From contig CADACE010000020.1 in assembly GCA_902786265.1 (NCBI GenBank), positions 2,428 to 66,427 of the forward strand: DNA of 64,000 nt, in the 5' to 3' direction. The notes below the pieces were generated by a model, which saw only the letters and a list, made by a program, of their open reading frames with translations, was not told where the DNA came from and did not search any database. Both the position numbers and the translations under genes were made by a program. The stretch comes from an uncultured Chloroflexota bacterium (lineage in GTDB: Bacteria; Chloroflexota; Anaerolineae; Anaerolineales; Anaerolineaceae). Positions within the stretch are counted from its first letter, which is position 1. Every line of letters starts with the position of its first letter. Positions 41,808 through 50,577 of the stretch are shown here, piece by piece.

Positions 41808-42518
41808 ATGACAAAATTTTTTGGACATCGGGGATACAGCGGTAATTATCCTGAAAACACCATGCTGGCGTTTCAAAAGGCTATTGAAGTCGGAGCTGCG
41901 GGAATTGAACTGGATGTACAGTTTAGTAAGGATGGAAAGCTGGTTGTGATCCATGATGAGACACTGGACCGAACCACGACAGGCAGCGGGCGGGTAAAAG
42001 ATCACAGCCTCGCAGAATTGAAATCACTGGATGCGTCTTATAAATTCACCGGGCAGTACGGTTTCAACCCCATACCGACATTGGATGAAGTGCTTGCATT
42101 TATGGCAGATAAGGACGCGGAAACAAACATTGAATTGAAAACCGGTGTCTATGAATATGAAGGGATCGAAGAAGCGGTTTTAGATTGTATCCGTAAGCAT
42201 AATGTCTCGGAAAAGGTCATTATTTCAAGCTTCAACCATTTTTCCGTGCTGCGGATGCGTGATTTGGCTCCGGATCTGAAATGCGGTTTTCTTACTGACT
42301 GCTGGCTGATCGACGCCGGAAAATATGTGAAAAATCAGGGGATCCCCTGCTATCATCCGAATTTCCATAACCTGACACCGGAAGTCACCGCGGAAATCAA
42401 ACAATACGGTCTGGAGATCAATACCTGGACAGTCAACACTCTTGAGGATTTCAACTATCTCGAAAACCTTGGCGTGGACATTGCTATCGGTAACTATCCG
42501 GAACTGATATTAAAATAA
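41808..42518 (+). CDS. Glycerophosphodiester phosphodiesterase
   Basis: 236 residues from ATG 41808, behind AGAGGA; the frame also opens at 41781 without a ribosome site. The catalytic HRGYSGNYPENT and ELDVQFSKDG, VVIHDETLDRTT carry the conserved His, Glu, Asp and second His of the GDPD family. No signal peptide is seen, so it is cytoplasmic, like UgpQ. It cleaves glycerophosphodiesters to glycerol 3-phosphate and an alcohol. Its place inside the signalling island is unexplained; it may supply glycerol phosphate for polymers or simply be a passenger. Confidence 0.9.
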   Translation: MTKFFGHRGYSGNYPENTMLAFQKAIEVGAAGIELDVQFSKDGKLVVIHDETLDRTTTGSGRVKDHSLAELKSLDASYKFTGQYGFNPIPTLDEVLAFMADKDAETNIELKTGVYEYEGIEEAVLDCIRKHNVSEKVIISSFNHFSVLRMRDLAPDLKCGFLTDCWLIDAGKYVKNQGIPCYHPNFHNLTPEVTAEIKQYGLEINTWTVNTLEDFNYLENLGVDIAIGNYPELILK

Positions 42519-42519
42519 G

Positions 42520-42588
42520 CAATTCAAAATAGACAACTCACACGATGGCAGGTCTCTGAGGCCTGTCATCATGTTGTTTCTGAGAATT
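42520..42588 (+). promoter_or_regulatory. Structured leader before kinase 2
   Basis: CAATTC (42520) pairs with GAATTG (42588 end), ACAAC with GTTGT, and GATGGCAGG with CCTGTCATC, giving an imperfect hairpin that ends 10 bases before the start codon. No T-run follows, so it may affect translation or mRNA stability rather than stop transcription. Confidence 0.45.
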
Positions 42589-42598
42589 GGGAGTTTAA

Positions 42599-45577
42599 AT
42601 GGAGCTGAATTATTGTTATGGCTGCATGGAACCGTTACCCCGGAAGGTAACGCGCTGTCCGCATTGCGGTTATGACAATACAAAGCGCCGGAATCCTGAT
42701 GATATTCTTCCGGAAGGTTCCATCCTGAATGGCAAATATCTGGTCGGGAAAATGTTGGGACGCGGCGGTTTTGGCGTCACCTATCTCGGCCTTGAGCTGA
42801 ACCTGCTGGTTAAAGTAGCGATCAAGGAATATTTCCCCATAGGCGTCGGGATCCGTTCTCCTTATACGGGTATGGTGCAGCCCGTTTCTTCACTTTCGGA
42901 TCCGGAAGACTTCCGGAATGGTCTGAATGAGTTTCTGAAAGAAGCGCGCACGCTCGCCTTATTCAACTCGCCATATTTTGTCCACGTCCGTGAATTTTTC
43001 AATGAAAACGGTACAGCATATATCGTAATGGATTATGTTGAAGGAATCGGGCTCGATCAGGAAATCAGTAAATACGGAAAAATGCACTGGCAGCGGGTTT
43101 TGTCCCTGATGAAGCCTCTGATGCTTGAATTGGACAAGATGCATAGGCTGGAGCTGATCCATCGGGATATCAAGCCCGGAAACATCCGCCTGACAAGAGA
43201 TCCCGGCAGCGGCGGGGAACGTCTGATCCTGCTGGATTTCGGCTCAGCGCGGCATTTTATTTCCGAAAATGTGACAAAAACCTATACAGCTATGGTCACG
43301 GCCGGATTTTCTCCGTTTGAACAATACAGTGAGAAAAGCCGCCAGGGGCCTTATACCGATGTCTACGCGGTTTGTGCGACCATGTATTCCGCAATAACCG
43401 GGACGGTTCCTCCTGCCGCGCCGGACCGGATCAGCGGTGAGGCGGAGCTGCAGCCCCTCAGTTCCTTTGGGCTGGATGTTCCGGAAAAAGTTGAAAAGGC
43501 TATTGCTCATGGATTGGCAATCCGAAGGGCTGATCGCCCCGGTTCTATGAGAGACCTCTGCAATGAGCTGGAAGATGGGGTACCGGAACAGGATCCTGAG
43601 GAACTGCTTTACCTTGACGCAAAACGGCTGATGATTTCCGATTCAGCAGATGATTATCATAAAGCTTTGGAATTGTTTGGAAAGATTCCCGGTTGGAAAG
43701 ACTCTGACGAACTGGCAGCCGAGTGCCGGAGAAGAATCGCAAAGCTCGAGTCTGAAACGGTAATTGCTGAACCGGAAACGCCTGTTGTTCAGGAATTGAA
43801 AACCTCACCTTCCGGGAAGAATCTCCGGATCCCGGTTTTGATCGCCTTGGTACTACTTGCAGCAGCCGGATTTTTTGTTTTTTACGGGCTGCATGTGAAA
43901 GAAAGAAACCAGACCGCAACCCAAACCGCTGCTTCTTTTGTTCAGACAACTGATGCGGAAGAAACTGTATCTGCTGAGAAAACAAGTATCGCCGGAACAA
44001 AGACGCTGGAAGCGTTACTTGCGGAAGAGAAAAGTGCCGTGGAATCGAGGACTCAGGAAGCAATAATAATTGAACAGACAAGTGCCGCGCAAACAAAGAC
44101 GCAGGCAGCCGAATTCGCTGTACAAACCGATACCGCAATAATGAAGACACAAGAGCCAATATATTCAGAACAGACTGTTATCGCCGGGACAAAGACACAG
44201 GAAGCGATCATTGCGGAACAGACCCGCATCGCCGGGACAAGAACGCTGGAAGCGATCATTGCGGAACAAACCCGCATCGCCGGGACAAGAACGCTGGAAG
44301 CGATCATTTCGGAACAGACCCGCATCGCCGGGACAAAGACACAGGAAGCGATCATTGCAGAACAGACCCGCATCTCGGGTACAAAGACACAGGAAGCGAT
44401 CATTGCGGAACAGACCCGCATCTCGGGTACAAAGACACAGGAAACGATCATTTCGGAGCAGACCCGTATCGCGGGTACAAAGACGCAGGAAGCGATTATT
44501 GCAGAACAGACCCGTATCGCGGGTACAAAGACGCAGGAAGCGGTAAACGCTGAACAGACCCGTATCGCTGAAAAAAAGACACAGGAAGCGATCATTGCGG
44601 AACAGACCAGTATTGCGCAGATCAAAACGCTCGAAGCGATTGCTGCTGTTCAGACGATGATTGCCGAGACCCAGAACGCGATCCATGTGCATGAGACAGA
44701 GGCTGCTTTTCAGAAAACGCAGGATGCGATCAATCTGGCATTGACCAGAGTAATACAGACGCAGCAGTCACTGGACGCAACAAATACAAAAGCCGCGGAA
44801 CCGACAGCAACTCCGATCCCTACAAACACACCGAGACCGACAGCTTCAAATACGCCGGTACCGACCAGGACACCTACAGTAACACCGACGAAACGGCCGA
44901 CGGCGACAGCAACAAAACGTCCAACCTCGACACCGACCAAACGTCCGACCTCAACACCGGCTCCTTCGAAATCAAAGCCTGCTGTCGGGTCATTCCTGTA
45001 TTTCGGCTCTTATGAGCAGGATAATAACAAGTCGAACGGGAAAGAATCGATCCGCTGGAAAGTTCTGGATGTTCAGGGAAACAAAGCTCTGCTGTTGAGT
45101 ACGCAGGTCCTTGATGCCCAGCAATTCCATAATAAAGCAGATATCGGCGGAGGATGGGCTGCTTCCAAATTGCGCAGCTGGATGATGAATGATTTTTATA
45201 ACAGCGCTTTTTCCGCCCGCGAAAAGAATGCGATCCTGAGAACCGCACAGCGGGCTACTTCAAAGGATACATCCGATGATTATGATACTGTTTTCGTCCT
45301 CAGTACGGAACAGGTGAAAAAATATCTGACAAGAACATCAGACCGCCAATTTTCTGCCTCAGCATACGCTATAAAAGCACGCAAAGTTTTCAGAGGGGCG
45401 GATGGTTATTATAACTGGTGGACAAGATCGAACCATGTTGAAAGCGGAAGCTTTTGGAAAGACCAGATCGATATCGTCAGAAAATATGGCGAAATTGCCT
45501 ATACAAAACCAACAGATGCTGATTGCGGCATTCTGCCGGCAGTTTGGATCGACATTTCGGCATATATGAATTTATAA
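42599..45577 (+). CDS. Zinc-ribbon Ser/Thr kinase 2 with repeat stalk and DUF6273 head
   Basis: 992 residues. Zinc ribbon CYGCMEPL plus CPHCGYDN (6-27), kinase domain with glycine loop at 54-59, K76, HRDIKPGN at 188-195 and DFG at 213, then one [10 protein letters not shown] repeat. A helix at about 408-430 leads outside to about ten 16-residue repeats ([15 protein letters not shown] type, about 459-700), a Thr/Pro-rich segment (about 735-795: [17 protein letters not shown]) and a C-terminal DUF6273 domain (about 798-990: [28 protein letters not shown]). The kinase is inside and the DUF6273 outside, which fits a receptor. Stalk length probably varies between strains. Confidence 0.93.
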   Translation: MELNYCYGCMEPLPRKVTRCPHCGYDNTKRRNPDDILPEGSILNGKYLVGKMLGRGGFGVTYLGLELNLLVKVAIKEYFPIGVGIRSPYTGMVQPVSSLSDPEDFRNGLNEFLKEARTLALFNSPYFVHVREFFNENGTAYIVMDYVEGIGLDQEISKYGKMHWQRVLSLMKPLMLELDKMHRLELIHRDIKPGNIRLTRDPGSGGERLILLDFGSARHFISENVTKTYTAMVTAGFSPFEQYSEKSRQGPYTDVYAVCATMYSAITGTVPPAAPDRISGEAELQPLSSFGLDVPEKVEKAIAHGLAIRRADRPGSMRDLCNELEDGVPEQDPEELLYLDAKRLMISDSADDYHKALELFGKIPGWKDSDELAAECRRRIAKLESETVIAEPETPVVQELKTSPSGKNLRIPVLIALVLLAAAGFFVFYGLHVKERNQTATQTAASFVQTTDAEETVSAEKTSIAGTKTLEALLAEEKSAVESRTQEAIIIEQTSAAQTKTQAAEFAVQTDTAIMKTQEPIYSEQTVIAGTKTQEAIIAEQTRIAGTRTLEAIIAEQTRIAGTRTLEAIISEQTRIAGTKTQEAIIAEQTRISGTKTQEAIIAEQTRISGTKTQETIISEQTRIAGTKTQEAIIAEQTRIAGTKTQEAVNAEQTRIAEKKTQEAIIAEQTSIAQIKTLEAIAAVQTMIAETQNAIHVHETEAAFQKTQDAINLALTRVIQTQQSLDATNTKAAEPTATPIPTNTPRPTASNTPVPTRTPTVTPTKRPTATATKRPTSTPTKRPTSTPAPSKSKPAVGSFLYFGSYEQDNNKSNGKESIRWKVLDVQGNKALLLSTQVLDAQQFHNKADIGGGWAASKLRSWMMNDFYNSAFSAREKNAILRTAQRATSKDTSDDYDTVFVLSTEQVKKYLTRTSDRQFSASAYAIKARKVFRGADGYYNWWTRSNHVESGSFWKDQIDIVRKYGEIAYTKPTDADCGILPAVWIDISAYMNL
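43975..44700 (+). repeat. 48-bp tandem repeats in the kinase 2 stalk
   Basis: About ten to twelve copies of a 48-base unit coding [16 protein letters not shown]. Middle copies (44170-44600) are almost identical at DNA level, outer ones diverge. Copy number is expected to change by slippage or recombination without breaking the frame. Confidence 0.85.
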
Positions 45578-45625
45578 CAGGATCTGCTGACTGCAAAAAG
45601 CACAATAACGAACGGGAAAAAATCG

Positions 45626-47683
45626 ATGGCCGCAAAATTATTCAGGAAAAATTGGTTTTTATTAATAACAGTATTGATTACCGCAGCCGCTTTCGGATGC
45701 CGGCTTGTTTACTGTCATTGGGGATATCCGCTGCGCCTGCAACCGGATGAGCATGCTATCGTGGATAAAGCCATGGAAATGCTCAGCCGTCATTCGTGGG
45801 AGGCAGACCAGTATAATCGTCCTGACCATTTTGAAATCAAATGCAATTCGATCATTTTTACGGCTCTGTCATGGATGAAATTCCATAAGCCGGCTTATGA
45901 AGCGTTTCCGGAATATACAACTTATTTTTACCTGCGCGCGCGTTATTTTTCAGCAGTCTTCGGGACAGCACTGGTTCCGCTTGTCGGTGCGCTTGCGGGG
46001 CTTCTGGCAGTTTCTTTTGAGGATCGGCATAAAAAAATCATTCAGTTTTTTTCAATGTTTTTCACCGCGTTTCCGGAATTGTTCATAGAGAACTCATCCT
46101 ACGCGACTCCGGATATCGTACTGACCTTTTTTGTTACTTTATTCGCGTATTTAGGTGTCCTGTACCTGAAAAATGGCAGCCGGAGATATCTTTATTGTTG
46201 TATGGTCATTATCGGGATAGGAATCACAATAAAGTATCCTGCGGCTCTGCTTGCACTTCCGTTTGCGTATATGTTTATCATCCGCGAATTCTTTTGCAGT
46301 GACCATGAAAAGAACAGCTTTTGGATCATTCCGAAATATGCCTGCATCAGTATCGGGGTGATTTTTCTTACCGTTTTCATAATTGCTCCGAACCTCATCA
46401 CCAACCTTGAGGCTGTGATCAAAACACTGCGGATGGAAGCACGGGATTTTCATGTCGGCGCGGATGGTTTAGGCTTTTGGGGCAATCTGAAATTTTATTT
46501 TCAATATATTTCCGCCGATATCGGTACCATCAGTCTGATACCTTTTTTTATCGGCCTTATCCGGGTGCTTTGGAAGCGGCAAAGGGAATACCTGATATTG
46601 ACGATCGGATTTGTTTACTGGATATGTATGAGTGTCCTGAGCCTGCATTGGGTGCGCTGGGGTATTCCGATGTTTATTTTTTATAACCTCATTTGCGCCA
46701 TCGGGCTCGGTACCGCGTTTGAAATTGCGGATAGTTTATCGTTACGCAGTAAAGTTTTCTCGTCTTTTGGCAAGGCATTCATGATCCTGTTCTCCGCGCT
46801 TCTCATTGTTAACGTCGGTCTTGCCGCGCTTGCGAAAGTAAAATACAGTACGATCCCGGACACCCGGCTGATCACGTTAACTGAAATGCCGGCACGCGGC
46901 ATTACCGCGGAAAACAGCGCGTACGAATCTTATACGCCTTTTGCGCCCAACGGCAGCGGGGCCAATGCTGCGATCGGCAGTTTTCATTTCACGGATTCGG
47001 GTTTGAAAATAGGCATTGAGCATGCCCTGAAAAAATATTATATCAGTACGGATTCATACCGCAACAGGTATTTTGCTGATCCGGAAAAGTATCCCGATCA
47101 GGTGAAGCTCTTCAACGCCCTGGATGCTGAGTATAATGTGGTTTATACCATTATCGCGGATGGAAATTTTTTTGTGGAAGGCGATGTGTTCAAAAGTATC
47201 CCGAAATCCGTGGCTTATCTGAAAGGAAAGCAAACCGGGATCGGTGTGGATATGAACGTTTATGATCTTGCCCCGGACCCCGTTTATATCCTGATCCAAT
47301 CGCCTGAAGGGTCTTACTTATCTGTAGATGATGCCCAATTGGATCTGAACGGTGCTTACTATCCGGCTCTTTCCGAAGAACCGTTTTTGTGGGTCCGCTA
47401 TGGTTTGGATGACAGCAGTAACGACGCGGTCTTGTCTTCACGAAGCGGCTGGGCGCTGGACGTTCGTGATGGTGAATTTACAGAAGGCACTTTGATCCAC
47501 CTGTTTCCTGCTTTGGGAAATTCGACCCAGCAGTGGGATATCCTGGAGGATGGCGAATCTGCTTATTTCCTTTGCGGTGATCAGATGGCGCTGACACGCC
47601 GCGGAACTCAAATCGTTATTGAACCATTTGAGTCCCTGCCGGAACAGCAATGGGTCGTCCGCCGTCATTTTATAAATTCGTGA
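45626..47683 (+). CDS. GT39-like membrane glycosyltransferase with ricin-like C-terminal domain
   Basis: 685 residues. About eleven helices fill the first 420 residues; the first outside loop contains RLQPDEHAI, with the Asp-Glu pair of PMT/GT39 C-type lipid-sugar transferases. The last 135 residues (from YILIQSPEGSYLSVDD) look like a beta-trefoil, with two QQW motifs (NSTQQWDIL, PEQQWVV), as in ricin-type lectins. It may mannosylate or otherwise glycosylate exported proteins; the Thr-rich stalk of kinase 2 just upstream is an attractive substrate. Start has only a weak ribosome site. 48 bases separate it from the kinase gene. Confidence 0.85.
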   Translation: MAAKLFRKNWFLLITVLITAAAFGCRLVYCHWGYPLRLQPDEHAIVDKAMEMLSRHSWEADQYNRPDHFEIKCNSIIFTALSWMKFHKPAYEAFPEYTTYFYLRARYFSAVFGTALVPLVGALAGLLAVSFEDRHKKIIQFFSMFFTAFPELFIENSSYATPDIVLTFFVTLFAYLGVLYLKNGSRRYLYCCMVIIGIGITIKYPAALLALPFAYMFIIREFFCSDHEKNSFWIIPKYACISIGVIFLTVFIIAPNLITNLEAVIKTLRMEARDFHVGADGLGFWGNLKFYFQYISADIGTISLIPFFIGLIRVLWKRQREYLILTIGFVYWICMSVLSLHWVRWGIPMFIFYNLICAIGLGTAFEIADSLSLRSKVFSSFGKAFMILFSALLIVNVGLAALAKVKYSTIPDTRLITLTEMPARGITAENSAYESYTPFAPNGSGANAAIGSFHFTDSGLKIGIEHALKKYYISTDSYRNRYFADPEKYPDQVKLFNALDAEYNVVYTIIADGNFFVEGDVFKSIPKSVAYLKGKQTGIGVDMNVYDLAPDPVYILIQSPEGSYLSVDDAQLDLNGAYYPALSEEPFLWVRYGLDDSSNDAVLSSRSGWALDVRDGEFTEGTLIHLFPALGNSTQQWDILEDGESAYFLCGDQMALTRRGTQIVIEPFESLPEQQWVVRRHFINS

Positions 47684-47719
47684 TCGAAGACACCTGTGTT
47701 ATTTCGGCATACAATGAAA

Positions 47720-47754
47720 ACAGGGCTGTTACCTGTCATATGCAGCAGCCCTGT
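47720..47754. terminator. Terminator between converging genes
   Basis: Stem ACAGGGCTG / CAGCCCTGT with a 17-base loop. The T-run is weak on both strands. It lies between the glycosyltransferase gene and the convergent exported-protein gene. Confidence 0.55.
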
Positions 47755-47792
47755 ATTCGTGATTTTGCGGATAGGTTTACTGAATTATAGAA

Positions 47793-48620
47793 TTATGAAC
47801 CGCCGAGCGTGTATTCATTACTGTGATTTACCGGTTTGGTGAGTCCGTACATCTGCTGCCAAAAGTCTTCATCATCTGTGAGTTCATAGACGTGCCAGCT
47901 GCCATAGACCTCGTATTCGAGATTATTCAGGTTCAGGCTGATCCAAAGATATTCTCCGTTTGAAAATTCCATGCTGACCCCGTTATAGTTATCGGTAACC
48001 CAGATATCGCTTTCTTCCAGAATTCGGACCTTTGTAAAAGCATCCACAAATGAGGCGATCTCTTCGGGAGTTTCCAGAAGGGCTTCATCTCTTGCGCCTC
48101 CGTGATCGATCCATAATCTGACGGCAATCGGCGGCTCTTCTTTGATATTTTCCAGATTTTTGTTGTTCAGCACCCGGTAGACATGATCTCCTGCTTTCGG
48201 GAGATAAATCGGCGGCATTTCTTCTTCAGTCAGGGCTGATAAAACTTCAACGCATATATCATTGGGTTTGTTTTCAGCTGCGAACTGCCCGCCGCGATAA
48301 TGTGAGGTCGATTTCCCCGGCGCGAGCGGGGTGTCCTGTCCGTTGAAAACACCGGTTGCCGTTTCCATTTCTTCGCCGTTTTTGTCAAGAAAATGCAGCC
48401 TGTATTTGATTTCCATAATGCCGGCATTACTGTTATTTGTCAATTCGGTATCGATCTGGAAGATGACGCTGCCGGTTTTATCATTGTATTTATAATTCGT
48501 GTTTGTTACCTTTGCTTCAATTTGGGCGGCAGGATCATTTTCGCTTTGCGCGGAAGCAATTCCGGTCAGGATCATCACCAATGCCGTCATCAGGATAAAC
48601 AAATTTTTTCGTGTATTCAT
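47793..48620 (-). CDS. Exported protein of unknown function
   Basis: 275 residues. Signal peptide KNLFILMTALVMILTGIASA cut before QSEND. The first mature domain (about 30-130) reads like an FxLYD/NEAT-sized beta sandwich (KYNDKTGSVIFQIDTELTNN, NAGIMEIKYRLHFLDKNGEE), and a second domain follows (about 150-275: YLWISLNLNNLEYEVYGSWH). No catalytic motif is visible. It is monocistronic, divergent from the B12-binding gene. Length and topology are clear; function is unknown. Confidence 0.7.
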   Translation of the reverse strand: MNTRKNLFILMTALVMILTGIASAQSENDPAAQIEAKVTNTNYKYNDKTGSVIFQIDTELTNNSNAGIMEIKYRLHFLDKNGEEMETATGVFNGQDTPLAPGKSTSHYRGGQFAAENKPNDICVEVLSALTEEEMPPIYLPKAGDHVYRVLNNKNLENIKEEPPIAVRLWIDHGGARDEALLETPEEIASFVDAFTKVRILEESDIWVTDNYNGVSMEFSNGEYLWISLNLNNLEYEVYGSWHVYELTDDEDFWQQMYGLTKPVNHSNEYTLGGS

Positions 48621-48800
48621 TTACTCTCCTTTTTCCTGAAAAAGTACTTTTATCATCACTTTTATTAATCATACGCCGAATTCATGAAAAAAGATTCAAT
48701 AAATTCTTATCGGCTTATGATTTCCTGTTGTAAAATAACGTATTAGTGATGAATGCTCAATAAAGAGCTGTTATAACGAAATTGACAGAGGTGATGAAAA

Positions 48801-49730
48801 ATGAATTTTGAAAAACTTGTAATATTCCTGATGATTTTTGTTTGTGCTGTTGTTCCTGTTTGTGCACAGGAAACCGATACGATTGAAATGGTGACATATC
48901 TGGACGGACTGGACCGGGAAGTCAGTGTTCCCTCGGAAATCACATCCGCAGTGACGCTGGCTCCTTCTTTAACTGAGACCCTTTATTTCCTTGGAGCCGG
49001 AGATCTCATCAAAGCTGTTGATATCAATTCAGATTATCCGGAATCTGTGTCAGAACTGGAAAAAGTGACGTCATGGGATACGGGTGTAAATTATGAACTG
49101 ATCCTTTCGCTGGACCCGGATATCGTATTCGCTTCTGAAATGACATCGCTGGATGATATCAGCAATATGGAAGATCTTGGCCTGACGGTTTACTGCGTGA
49201 AAAACCCCGCGGATTTTTCTGAATTGTTTGAAACGATTCTGACCATCGGCGGTGTGGTCGGCAGGGAAGAAGAAGCGGTTTCATTGGTTGAAAACCTGAA
49301 ATTGCGTGTAGAGAAAGTGAAAGCTGCGATGGATGGCTGTGAAGACCGGGCTCTGGTTTTCTACGAACTGGACGCGACGGATCCTGCCAAACCCTGGACG
49401 GCGGGCAAAGGTACCTTTATTTCCGATATTATCGGCCTTTCCTGCGGGGAAAATCTGGGCGATTCCCTTGACGGAGCATGGGTCCAGATCAGTCTTGAGG
49501 CGCTGATCCAGGCTGATCCGTCGGTCATTCTGCTCGGGGACGCCGCGTATGGAAATTCACCGGAGGCGGTCGCTGCCCGCACCGGCTGGGATGGCATTTC
49601 AGCCGTAAAAGAGGGAAAGCTGTTTGAATTTGATGATAATCTTGTTTCCCGCCCCGGCCCCCGCCTTGTAGAGGGTCTTGAAGTGATCGCGAAGCTGCTC
49701 CATCCGGAACGGTTTGAGATCGGTCAATAA
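48801..49730 (+). CDS. Cobalamin/iron-siderophore binding protein (BtuF type)
   Basis: 309 residues. Signal peptide to CAQ (LVIFLMIFVCAVVPVC); no lipobox with the right spacing, so it is probably released or uses another anchor. The mature part is a helical-backbone metal receptor: AVTLAPSLTETLYFLGAG, VTSWDTGVNYELILSLDPDI, LGLTVYCVKNPADF and WVQISLEALIQADPSVIL. It delivers cobalamin or an iron chelate to the permease encoded downstream on the other strand. CobT nearby favours a B12 ligand. AGAGGTGAT precedes the ATG. Confidence 0.88.
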   Translation: MNFEKLVIFLMIFVCAVVPVCAQETDTIEMVTYLDGLDREVSVPSEITSAVTLAPSLTETLYFLGAGDLIKAVDINSDYPESVSELEKVTSWDTGVNYELILSLDPDIVFASEMTSLDDISNMEDLGLTVYCVKNPADFSELFETILTIGGVVGREEEAVSLVENLKLRVEKVKAAMDGCEDRALVFYELDATDPAKPWTAGKGTFISDIIGLSCGENLGDSLDGAWVQISLEALIQADPSVILLGDAAYGNSPEAVAARTGWDGISAVKEGKLFEFDDNLVSRPGPRLVEGLEVIAKLLHPERFEIGQ

Positions 49731-49754
49731 CAATCGATTAATGCGGAATAAAAT

Positions 49755-49795
49755 ACAATTTGCCATGGTGTGGCTCTCCATGGCAAATTGTTTTA
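49755..49795. terminator. Bidirectional terminator between btuF-like and btuD-like genes
   Basis: Perfect 14-base arms ACAATTTGCCATGG / CCATGGCAAATTGT with a 9-base loop, followed by TTTTATT. It sits between converging genes and serves both. Confidence 0.85.
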
Positions 49796-49801
49796 TTACA
49801 A

Positions 49802-50575
49802 TTAAATGATACGCGGGATGATAATGAGTCCTTCTTCCGGATCATCAAGGACCCGGACGGGAATATCATAAACCGCTGAGAGTAAATCTTCCCTCAAGAC
49901 TTCACGAGGCTCTCCGATGGCCGCGATTTTCCCTTTATCCAGGATCGCGATCCGGTCCGCAAACCGGGCGGCCAGATTCAAATCATGAATAATAAAAACA
50001 GCGGCAATGCCTTCAGAATGGCAGATTTCCTGTTCCAGTTTCAGCAGCCTGACCTGGTAATGGATATCCAAAGAGCTGGTGGGTTCATCCAGGATCATCA
50101 CCGGGGCATTTTGAGCCAGGGCACGGGCGAGAATGACGCGCTGCTGTTCTCCGCCGGAAAGTGCAGAGACTTCCTTTGTACTGAGGTTTTCCAGTCCCGT
50201 AACGCGGATGGCACGTTCGATGATCTGCTGATCGTTGTCACTCAGTTTCCCGTACCAGTTCAGGTAAGGTGTACGGCCATGGCTGACGGTTTCAAAAACC
50301 GTATAGCCCGCGGGAAGTGATGCTGCCTGCGGGACAACCGAGATGAGCCTTGCGCGTTCCCGCACACTCATCACAGACAAATCTTCACCGTCGAAGGTGA
50401 TTCTTCCCCCGCGCAGCGGCATCAGTCCGGTCAGACCGCGGATGAGCGTCGTTTTCCCCGCACCGTTTTTTCCGATGACAGCGAGCATTTCGGATTTCCG
50501 GATCTCCATGGAGATATCATGAAGAATATCCGGATTCTGTCCGTAACCAAGGGATATATGATCGAGTTTGAGCAT
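49802..50575 (-). CDS. ABC transporter ATPase (BtuD/FecE type)
   Basis: 257 residues. Walker A GKNGAGKTT, Q-loop VVPQAASLPAGYTVFETVS, signature LSGGEQQRVILARALAQ, Walker B VMILDEPTSSLD and H-loop FIIHDLNLA are intact. It powers the FecCD-type permease encoded 2 bases upstream. Metal-chelate and B12 importers share this ATPase type, so B12 is inferred from cobT nearby. Confidence 0.92.
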   Translation of the reverse strand: MLKLDHISLGYGQNPDILHDISMEIRKSEMLAVIGKNGAGKTTLIRGLTGLMPLRGGRITFDGEDLSVMSVRERARLISVVPQAASLPAGYTVFETVSHGRTPYLNWYGKLSDNDQQIIERAIRVTGLENLSTKEVSALSGGEQQRVILARALAQNAPVMILDEPTSSLDIHYQVRLLKLEQEICHSEGIAAVFIIHDLNLAARFADRIAILDKGKIAAIGEPREVLREDLLSAVYDIPVRVLDDPEEGLIIIPRII

Positions 50576-50577
50576 GG

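Noticed and set aside
44053..44692. Antisense Cys/Arg-rich ORFs opposite the kinase 2 stalk
   Set aside because: Direct mirror of the 48-base repeats; no start signal.
43975..44700. Possible CRISPR array
   Set aside because: Regular 48-base repeats, but without unique spacers and fully in frame inside a kinase gene.
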